Source: Alphaproteobacteria bacterium
GTDB taxonomy: Bacteria > Pseudomonadota > Alphaproteobacteria > Rhodobacterales > Rhodobacteraceae
Direction: 5' to 3'
NCBI GenBank assembly: GCA_030425945.1
Contig: JAUHZL010000201.1
Span: forward strand, 1 to 5,854
Length of the DNA stretch: 5,854 nt
Made by a program: the position numbers and the translations under genes. How positions within the stretch are numbered: position 1 is the first letter of the stretch; each line of letters opens with the position of its first letter. Shown here piece by piece: positions 1-4,359 of this stretch. The notes below the pieces were generated by a model. The model saw only the letters and a list, made by a program, of their open reading frames with translations. It did no database searches and was not told the origin of the DNA.

Positions 1-650
1 CCATCGAGAGCGCGCCCGGCACCTGGGAGATCGTGCAGGCGAGCGAGGCCGAGCTGATCGCGCCAGGCCGGTATCGGCTCACCCGGCTCCTTCGCGGCCA
101 GCGCGGCACGGAAGGCGCCATGGGCAACCCAGCTCCGGCCAGCGCGCGGGTGGTGCTGCTCGACGACAGCCTTGCCTCGCTGCCGATCGCCGAGGCCGAT
201 CTCGGTATCCCATGGAACTGGCGGATCGGCCCGGCGAGCCGCCCGGTCAGCGACGAGACCTATGTGGCGCAGACCTTCACGCCCGCGGGTGTGGGGCTGC
301 GGCCGTTCTCCGTCACCCATGTCGAACAGCCATGGCGCACGCCGCGAACGCCGGGCGATTTTACCATTTGCTGGACGCGCCGGTCTCGCGCGCTCGCCGC
401 CGACAACTGGGGCGGGTTGGAGGTGCCGCTCGCCGAGGAGCTTGAAGCCTACGAGGTCGAGATCCTCGACGGCGCGACCGTGAAACGGGTCCTGAGCACC
501 GCCACCACCAGCGCCGTCTACACCACCGCCCAGCAGACCGCCGATTGGGGCGCGCCGCTCGGTGCCGGCGACACGCTCGACATTCGCATCTACCAGCTCT
601 CTGCCCTCGTCGGGCGAGGCGCGCCCAAGACCGTGACGCTGAGCTTCTGA
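1..650 (+). CDS. Phage/GTA baseplate 'megatron' (host-specificity, TIM-barrel) protein, C-terminal part
   Basis: This is the C-terminal 215 codons or so of a large tail-tip protein. The reading frame is open from position 3 with no stop, so the gene begins upstream; the GTG at 33 is an internal valine codon, not a start. Recognisable family features are the segment WEIVQASEAELIAPGRYRL followed by LLRGQRGTE near the start, then a fibronectin-III-like stretch (about 360-640) with the pattern WTRRSR...D.W...VPLAEE...YEVEILDG and QLSALVGRG near the end. Proteins of this family form the hub and tip of siphovirus-like tails and of gene transfer agents, where they contact the cell surface. It is the first gene of the tail-tip/lysis run seen here. 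The family call rests on recognition of the C-terminal pattern only; the TIM-barrel part lies outside the window. Confidence 0.8.
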   Translation, partial: IESAPGTWEIVQASEAELIAPGRYRLTRLLRGQRGTEGAMGNPAPASARVVLLDDSLASLPIAEADLGIPWNWRIGPASRPVSDETYVAQTFTPAGVGLRPFSVTHVEQPWRTPRTPGDFTICWTRRSRALAADNWGGLEVPLAEELEAYEVEILDGATVKRVLSTATTSAVYTTAQQTADWGAPLGAGDTLDIRIYQLSALVGRGAPKTVTLSF

Positions 651-703
651 GGCGGCGCAATGAGTTCTGGCCGGCCGTGCGCTCTGCGGCGTAGGCTCGG
701 GAC

Positions 704-1084
704 ATGCGCCCCGAAGACGAAGACCGGATTGCCGCCCAGCTTGCTAGAGTGATGGCCGTGGCCTGCGTGCGCAACACGCAGCTCGAGACCCTGCATGCCG
801 GCCTGACGCCGGTCTCGCACGCTGGTGACGGTAGCGACGTTGTCGTCGTGGACGCTGCCGGCAGACGCATTCCGTGGTCCGAGGTCGCGAGGATCAATGA
901 CGACGAAATGGGTGCGCTGATGCGCGAGATCGTGGACCGGCTCTACACCTTCCATCTGCGGATCGACGATCCCGTCTTCCGTGCCGAGATCGATCGCTGG
1001 GCCGCAATGACCGCGAAGTGGGATGCGCCGAAGCCCGACCCGGTTCTATCGGCCATCCCGGAGGAGCCGCCCGAGCGCGGGTAG
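704..1084 (+). CDS. Conserved phage protein of unknown function (126 aa)
   Basis: A 126-residue soluble, acidic protein with no signal peptide or membrane segment. ATG 704 is the first possible start, because an in-frame TAG lies at 692-694; the ribosome binding site is weak (GGCTCGGGA just upstream). The central pattern CVRNTQLETLHAG...DGSDVVVVD..GRRIPW..V.RINDDEM..LM resembles a small protein that I recall from other alphaproteobacterial prophages downstream of the tail-tip gene, but I know no function for it. Its position between the tail-tip protein and the DUF2793 tail protein suggests a structural or assembly accessory role; this is context only. It ends in a TAG that sits in the loop of a small GC palindrome (1077-1089). 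Confidence 0.75.
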   Translation: MRPEDEDRIAAQLARVMAVACVRNTQLETLHAGLTPVSHAGDGSDVVVVDAAGRRIPWSEVARINDDEMGALMREIVDRLYTFHLRIDDPVFRAEIDRWAAMTAKWDAPKPDPVLSAIPEEPPERG

Positions 1085-1159
1085 CCCGCCACCGCCTATA
1101 GCCGCGCCATTGCTCGCCGCCTGCCACGCAGGCGGCGTTCTTCGTTCTGGAGACCGCCC
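1082..1159 (+). repeat. Intergenic leader module, copy 1
   Basis: The gap between two phage genes has a layout that recurs at 2537-2611. It starts with GTAGCCC at the upstream stop, has a GC-rich hairpin about 30 bases later, then a T-rich stretch and TTCTGGAG serving as Shine-Dalgarno, and ends ACC..CCC directly before ATG. The gap is 75 bases here and 72 bases in the other copy. The shared order and near-identical 3' third suggest common descent of the two spacers; whether the element works as attenuator, RNA processing site or recombination linker is unknown. Confidence 0.55.
1114..1140 (+). terminator. Hairpin, possible weak terminator or attenuator
   Basis: CGCCGCCTG (1115-1123) pairs perfectly with CAGGCGGCG (1129-1137); the C/G at 1124/1128 can add a tenth pair and leave a 3-base loop. 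It is followed by TTCTTCGTTC, which is T-rich but not a clean T run, so full termination is doubtful. It lies 11 bases upstream of the GGAG of the DUF2793 gene. It may only lower read-through or protect the 5' end of the downstream message. Confidence 0.5.
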
Positions 1160-2236
1160 ATGTCCGACGCCACGACCCATCTCATGCTGCCCTACATCCT
1201 CGCGGCGCAGGCCCAGAAGCATATCACCCACAACGAGGCCCTGCGGATTCTCGACGGACTCGTGCATCTTTCGACTCTCGACCGGGATCTGACGGCGCCG
1301 CCCAGCAGCCCCGCCGATGGCGACCGCTACATCGTCGCCTCGGGCGCCACCGGTGACTGGGCGGGCTGGGACCTGAACGTGGCGCTCTGGACGGACGGCG
1401 CTTGGCTGCGCCTGCCGCCGCGGACGGGCTGGCGTGCGTGGGTCGAGGACGAGGGGCTACTGCTGGTCTACGACGGGTCTGACTGGATCGGCACGACCCC
1501 GGACGTGCTGCAGAACATGGCGCTGCTCGGACTTGGCACCACCGCGGATGCGTCAAACCCGTTCTCGGCCAAGCTAAACGCCGCTCTCTGGACGGCGAAG
1601 ACCTTGGCCGAGGGCGGCACCGGCGATCTGTTCTACACCATGAACAAGGAGGCCGCCGGCGACGATCTCGGCCTCACACTGCAGACCGGCTTCGTGACCA
1701 AGGCGCTGGTGGGGCTCTTCGGCTCGGACCGCTTCCGCCTCGCGGTTTCCGCCGACGGCAGCACCTTCTTCGACGGGCTCAGCATCGACAACGCCACCGG
1801 CATCGTCGACCAGCCCCGGCTGCCGCGGTTCAAGGCGTACACGAACTACGACAACTATGTCGGCGTCGGCGCCTGGACGAAGATCGCCATCAACAACACC
1901 GACTACAACGACCAGGGAGCCTTCGATTCCGCCAACAACCGCTTCGTCGCGCCGGTCGACGGCACCTACCTCTTCGGCGCCACGCTCCTCTACAAGGTGA
2001 ACGCCAGCACGTCGGCGCGGATGAGCGGGCGACTTGTCCTGAACGGCACGACCGAGATCCGCGGCTCGCAGGGCGAGATCAGCGGCGCGCATGTCTCCGA
2101 GGCCACCGCACTCTGGCTGCAGACGATGGTCGCGCTCACTGCTGGCGATACCGTCGAGCTGCAGGGAAACTTCCGCGCCGCGGATGGCTATTTCGCCGCC
2201 GACCAGACGTCCTTCTGGGGCGCCAAGATCGGCTGA
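1160..2236 (+). CDS. DUF2793 tail protein with C-terminal C1q-like domain; probable receptor-binding fibre
   Basis: This 358-residue protein has three parts. Residues 1 to about 112 match the DUF2793 family pattern: LPYILAAQAQKHITHNEAL at the N-terminus, then PADGDRYIVA, W......GW..WVEDE..L..YDG..WI. Residues about 113-222 are a linker or shaft region rich in Gly, Ala and Thr. Residues 223-358 read as a C1q/TNF-like jelly roll: W.KI.IN...YN..G.FD...NRFVAPVDGTYLF, LVLNG, LTAGDTVELQG and a final SFWGAKIG. C1q-like domains form trimers and bind ligands, so the protein is probably a trimeric tail fibre or spike that recognises the host surface, anchored by its DUF2793 end to the tail tip encoded upstream. 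ATG 1160 has GGAG at 1149-1152. The DUF2793 call is firm; the C1q fold is inferred from pattern and the receptor role from context. Confidence 0.85.
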   Translation: MSDATTHLMLPYILAAQAQKHITHNEALRILDGLVHLSTLDRDLTAPPSSPADGDRYIVASGATGDWAGWDLNVALWTDGAWLRLPPRTGWRAWVEDEGLLLVYDGSDWIGTTPDVLQNMALLGLGTTADASNPFSAKLNAALWTAKTLAEGGTGDLFYTMNKEAAGDDLGLTLQTGFVTKALVGLFGSDRFRLAVSADGSTFFDGLSIDNATGIVDQPRLPRFKAYTNYDNYVGVGAWTKIAINNTDYNDQGAFDSANNRFVAPVDGTYLFGATLLYKVNASTSARMSGRLVLNGTTEIRGSQGEISGAHVSEATALWLQTMVALTAGDTVELQGNFRAADGYFAADQTSFWGAKIG

Positions 2237-2248
2237 GGGAGGCACGCT

Positions 2249-2539
2249 ATGGCCCCACAACGCCCCGAGGACGGCTTCGTCCGCATGCCTGAGCACGAGT
2301 TCGAGGCGATCCTGGCGCGCGCCGCCGAGGAGGGCGCGAAACGCGCGCTCGCCGATGTCGGGCTCGAAGGCGACGAGGCGGCGCTCGACATCCGCGACCT
2401 GCGCTCGATGCTGGATCTCCTACGGCTGGTGCGGCGCACCGCCGTGCAGACCGTCGTCCGCGCCGTCACCACCGCGATCCTGCTCGCGCTGCTCGCCGGC
2501 GTCGCCATCAAGCTGAAGGTCTTCGGCAACGGCCCGTAG
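2249..2539 (+). CDS. DUF6127-like small membrane protein; possible holin or lysis accessory
   Basis: A 96-residue protein starting 12 bases after the DUF2793 gene, with a strong AGGGAGG (2236-2242) that overlaps the previous stop codon. Residues 13-58 are charged and helical (MPEHEFEAILARAAEEGAKR, then ALADVGL...ALDIRDLRSMLD), matching the DUF6127 pattern I recall from alphaproteobacterial prophages. Residues about 73-89 (TTAILLALLAGVAIKLK) form a single membrane helix close to the C-terminus, after a basic VRR. The function of DUF6127 is not known to me. No other holin candidate is visible, and the gene sits directly before an endolysin and a spanin pair, so a role in membrane permeabilisation or control of lysis timing is possible. 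A structural role (it follows a tail gene) is the alternative. Confidence 0.8.
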   Translation: MAPQRPEDGFVRMPEHEFEAILARAAEEGAKRALADVGLEGDEAALDIRDLRSMLDLLRLVRRTAVQTVVRAVTTAILLALLAGVAIKLKVFGNGP

Positions 2540-2611
2540 CCCAAGCCATCCGACCCTTTCGACCACCGGACCCGCCCCCGAGGCGGGTTTTCTCATTTCT
2601 GGAGGACCCCC
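2537..2611 (+). repeat. Intergenic leader module, copy 2
   Basis: Second copy of the spacer layout described for 1082-1159. It begins with GTAGCCC at the stop of the DUF6127-like gene, continues with about 30 unrelated bases, then a GC hairpin, TTTTCTCATT, TTCTGGAGGACC and CCCATG. The last 30 bases align with the first copy with few changes, whereas the hairpin stem sequences differ but both keep pairing. Retained pairing with changed sequence argues that the RNA structure matters. Confidence 0.55.
2570..2594 (+). terminator. Rho-independent terminator-like hairpin upstream of the endolysin gene
   Basis: CCCGCC (2571-2576) pairs with GGCGGG (2582-2587) around the loop CCCGA, with A2570-T2588 adding a pair; TTTT (2588-2591) and CTCATTT follow directly. 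This is a plausible intrinsic terminator. It lies only 13 bases before the GGAGG of the endolysin, inside what should be one late operon, so it probably acts partially, as an attenuator, or relies on phage antitermination. Confidence 0.6.
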
Positions 2612-3286
2612 ATGACCACGACATTCCACAGCCATTGGCGCGACGCACCGGAGAGCACCTGGCGCTGGCCGAATTTCTCGCCCGCCGAGATCGCGTGCCG
2701 CGGCACCGGCAAGCTGCTGATCAGCGAGCCTGCGCTCGACAAGTTGCAGGCGCTGCGCGACCGGCTGGGCAAGCCGCTGATCGTCCGCTCGGCCTATCGT
2801 AGCCCTGAGCACAACCGTGCTGTCGGCGGCGCGACCCGGTCGAAACACATGGAAGGCGCCGCCTTCGACATCGCCATGGCGAACCACGACCCGGTGATCT
2901 TCGAGGCGGCAGCGCGCGAGGTCGGGTTCCTTGGCTTCGGCTTCTACCCGCGATCCGGGTTCATGCACATCGACCTCGGGCCTGCACGGCAGTGGGGCGA
3001 GCGGTTCCCCGCGCGATCTGTGCCCTTCGCGGCCGAGACCCCGCCGGCGCGCGAGGTCCTGGCACAGAGCCGCACGCTGAAAGGCGGAGGGGCGGCTGGC
3101 GTCGCGACACTCGGAGCTGCCAGTGTCGAGGTGGCGCAGCAGGTGCTGGCGGAGACCCAGACCGCGATCCTGCCGCTCGTCCCGCATCTCGACACGCTCC
3201 GCTGGGTGTTCATCGCCGTCGCGCTCGGGGGCATCGCAGTCACGATCTACGCACGCCTCGATGACTGGCGTCGGGGGCGGCGGTGA
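2612..3286 (+). CDS. Endolysin: M15A-type zinc D,D-peptidase with C-terminal membrane helix
   Basis: This 224-residue protein probably cuts peptidoglycan peptide cross-links during lysis. Residues about 20-125 match Peptidase_M15 (VanY/M15A group): FSPAEIACRG.G near the N-terminus, LGKPLIVRSAYRSPEHN, then SKHMEGAAFD (residues 77-86), which is the SxHxxGxAxD motif giving zinc ligands H79 and D86, and MHIDLG with the third ligand H119. All ligands are present, so it should be active. No N-terminal signal peptide is visible. Residues about 135-195 form a Pro/Ala/Gly-rich linker and an amphipathic helix, followed by a membrane helix (about 197-214, WVFIAVALGGIAVTIYA) and a basic tail RLDDWRRGRR. 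ATG 2612 is set by GGAGG at 2601-2605. Its stop overlaps the start of the next spanin gene (GTGA), indicating translational coupling. The C-terminal helix is unusual for an endolysin, and how the enzyme crosses the membrane is unclear. Confidence 0.88.
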   Translation: MTTTFHSHWRDAPESTWRWPNFSPAEIACRGTGKLLISEPALDKLQALRDRLGKPLIVRSAYRSPEHNRAVGGATRSKHMEGAAFDIAMANHDPVIFEAAAREVGFLGFGFYPRSGFMHIDLGPARQWGERFPARSVPFAAETPPAREVLAQSRTLKGGGAAGVATLGAASVEVAQQVLAETQTAILPLVPHLDTLRWVFIAVALGGIAVTIYARLDDWRRGRR

Positions 3287-3540
3287 TCGGTGGGTGCCTC
3301 GCCACGCTCGCCGGATCGGCATGGGCGCGCACGGCGCTCCGCTACGGCGTCACAGCACTTGCGATCCTTCTGTTCCTGCTGGCCCTGCGCCGCTCCGGCG
3401 AGCGGGCCGGTCGACTGTCCGAGCGGCTCGAGACCATGGAGAAAACCCATGATGCGCAACGACGGATGCTCGAGGCGGCAGCGCGTCGCCCTCGTTCTCG
3501 CGACGATCTGGCTGAGCGGCTGCGCTACGGGCGTTTCTGA
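3283..3540 (+). CDS. Inner-membrane spanin (Rz-like i-spanin)
   Basis: An 85-residue protein that starts with GTG at 3283, overlapping the endolysin stop by 4 bases (GTGA). One membrane helix spans about residues 21-35 (YGVTALAILLFLLAL), followed by a charged segment (about 36-69) with hydrophobic residues at L45, L49, M52 and M62-L63, compatible with a short coiled coil, and a basic C-terminus ending RLRYGRF. This is the build of an i-spanin: anchored in the inner membrane, with a periplasmic helix that contacts the outer-membrane partner and fuses the two membranes in the last step of lysis. The identification is strengthened by the lipoprotein gene that begins within it at 3449, as in the Rz/Rz1 arrangement. 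It is short for an i-spanin. The ribosome site is weak, so translation probably depends on the endolysin gene. The family was assigned by architecture and not by sequence identity. Confidence 0.78.
   Translation: MIGGCLATLAGSAWARTALRYGVTALAILLFLLALRRSGERAGRLSERLETMEKTHDAQRRMLEAAARRPRSRDDLAERLRYGRF
3438..3443 (+). promoter_or_regulatory. Shine-Dalgarno of the embedded o-spanin gene
   Basis: GGAGAA lies inside the i-spanin coding sequence, 5 bases before ATG 3449 (with a second ATG immediately after it, at 3452). It fixes the start of the out-of-frame lipoprotein gene and argues against the long in-frame extension that would begin at GTG 3290. Confidence 0.7.
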
Positions 3541-3700
3541 CATCGAAAGCCCCGCGGCCTGTCCGCCGGTCGTCGAGTACAGCCGGGAGTTCCAAGCTCA
3601 AGCCGCAGACGAATTGGCCCTGCTGCCGGAGGACTCGGCGATCATGGGAATGATCAGCGACTACGCTGTGATGCGGGAGCAGGCGCGGGTTTGCGGGTAG
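3449..3700 (+). CDS. Outer-membrane spanin lipoprotein (Rz1-like o-spanin), overlapping the i-spanin
   Basis: An 83-residue lipoprotein starting inside the i-spanin gene in a different frame (92-base overlap) and running 160 bases past its end. It has a basic N-terminus (SRRQR), a hydrophobic stretch VALVLATIWL and a lipobox LSGC with the lipidated cysteine at residue 25; the next residue is Ala, which favours sorting to the outer membrane. The mature part of 59 residues includes CPPVVEYS, an amphipathic region EFQAQAADELALLP, and a second helix ending REQARVCG. Two extra cysteines (C38 and C82) could form intra- or intermolecular disulphides. A lipoprotein overlapping a one-helix membrane protein directly downstream of an endolysin is the signature of two-component spanins. 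Compared with lambda Rz1 it is embedded only partly and is not Pro-rich. The start could also be the second ATG (3452). Confidence 0.8.
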   Translation: MMRNDGCSRRQRVALVLATIWLSGCATGVSDIESPAACPPVVEYSREFQAQAADELALLPEDSAIMGMISDYAVMREQARVCG

Positions 3701-3720
3701 CCCGCCGCTACTAGCGCGGG
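3693..3720 (+). repeat. Stop-codon palindrome with competing hairpins, related to 1077-1106
   Basis: GCGGGTAGCCCGCC occurs at 3693-3706 and identically at 1077-1090, each time with the gene's TAG stop in the loop of GCGGG/CCCGC. Here a further GCGGG at 3716-3720 can also pair with the same CCCGC (3701-3705), giving two exclusive hairpins. No T run follows, so this is not a standard terminator, although it closes the lysis genes. Confidence 0.5.
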
Positions 3721-3750
3721 GAAGCGGTTCCGGATTCTTGAGCATAGCCA

Positions 3751-3779
3751 TGGACACGGCTTTGGGAGGCAGGTAGATA
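3751..3779 (+). promoter_or_regulatory. Candidate promoter of the tetR-MFS operon
   Basis: TGGACA (3751-3756, five of six matches to TTGACA) is separated by 17 bases from TAGATA (3774-3779, a poor -10). Transcription would begin about 3786-3787, at or next to the TetR ATG, implying a leaderless or nearly leaderless message. The only good Shine-Dalgarno-like stretch (GGGAGG, 3764-3769) lies 17 bases from the ATG, too far to work normally, which agrees with a leaderless start. Weak -10; inferred. Confidence 0.35.
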
Positions 3780-3793
3780 GACCGGTATGTCTA
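3778..3793 (+). promoter_or_regulatory. Putative TetR-family operator, NemR-box-like
   Basis: TAGACCGGTATGTCTA fits the palindrome TAGACC-N4-GGTCTA known for NemR of E. coli with one mismatch (T in place of the first G of the right half); extending by one base on each side keeps the symmetry (A...T). It overlaps the candidate -10, the predicted transcription start and the ATG at 3787-3789, so binding would block the promoter. The likely ligand is the TetR protein encoded immediately downstream (autorepression, with co-control of the transporter). Confidence 0.55.
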
Positions 3794-4359
3794 TTCGTAC
3801 ACCGAGACCAACCAAAGATCGCCTCATCGAAACCGCGAGAGAGCTGTTTCTGAGGGAGGGCATCCCGCAAACCGGGATCAACAAGGTCATCGCGACGGCC
3901 GATGTGGCGCGGATGACGCTCTACAACAACTTCGCGTCCAAGGACGATCTGATCCTTGCGGTCTTTGAAAGAGAGGCGGAACTCCGGCGGGACGCTATTC
4001 TGGAAGCGCAGGAAGACCTCGAGGGACCGACCGAGCGTGTCCTTGCACTATTCGATGTTGCGAGAGAAGTCGCCTCGCACAAGGGCTTCAGGGGGTGCGC
4101 CTTCATCAACCTCGCGATCGAGGTCGCCGCGCCTGATAGCGCGCTCCATGCATTGGCGCAGGAGCACAAGACCTGGATCAGAGCCAATATCCGGACCCAG
4201 CTGGGGGAAGGTGTGTTCTCCGATCCCGATACTCTAGCTCAACAGGTTGCCGTGCTTTGGGACGGTGGCATCGTCGGCGCATACGTCCACCAATCCGACA
4301 GGCCCATTCGGCTGGCGCGTGAGGCTGCCCGGACCTTGATGCGAGTGGCGACGCAATGA
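3787..4359 (+). CDS. TetR/AcrR-family transcriptional repressor, NemR-like features
   Basis: A 190-residue regulator. Residues about 9-55 form the TetR DNA-binding domain: RLIETARELFLREGIPQTGI, then the helix-turn-helix VIATADVARMTLYNNFASKDDL. The rest is the all-helical ligand and dimer domain. ATG 3787 is the first start after an in-frame TAG at 3778 and gives the usual short N-terminal arm. The only cysteine, C104 in GFRGCAFINLAIE, lies at the position of the reactive C106 of E. coli NemR, as I recall that sequence; the lysine that partners it there (K175) aligns with Y166 here. Many TetR proteins carry a GC at this site, so redox or electrophile sensing is a hypothesis. A NemR-box-like palindrome covers its start, and the MFS gene follows with an ATGA overlap, so it most likely represses its own operon. 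The gene lacks any phage-type relationship to the upstream lysis genes. Confidence 0.88.
   Translation: MSIRTPRPTKDRLIETARELFLREGIPQTGINKVIATADVARMTLYNNFASKDDLILAVFEREAELRRDAILEAQEDLEGPTERVLALFDVAREVASHKGFRGCAFINLAIEVAAPDSALHALAQEHKTWIRANIRTQLGEGVFSDPDTLAQQVAVLWDGGIVGAYVHQSDRPIRLAREAARTLMRVATQ

Noticed and set aside
2420..3322. 300-codon open frame on the - strand opposite the endolysin
   Set aside because: The + strand has full zinc-peptidase motifs and a good ribosome site; the - frame has no recognisable motif and is a high-GC shadow.
3290..3448. N-terminal extension of the o-spanin frame from GTG 3290
   Set aside because: It would bury the lipoprotein signal in the middle of the protein, while ATG 3449 has a proper Shine-Dalgarno and gives a classical lipobox.
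1..3700. Whole tail region as a domesticated gene transfer agent
   Set aside because: The tail-tip family is shared with GTAs, but a lysis cassette directly downstream of a fibre gene fits a prophage better than the GTA layout I recall; the structural genes upstream are not in the window to decide.
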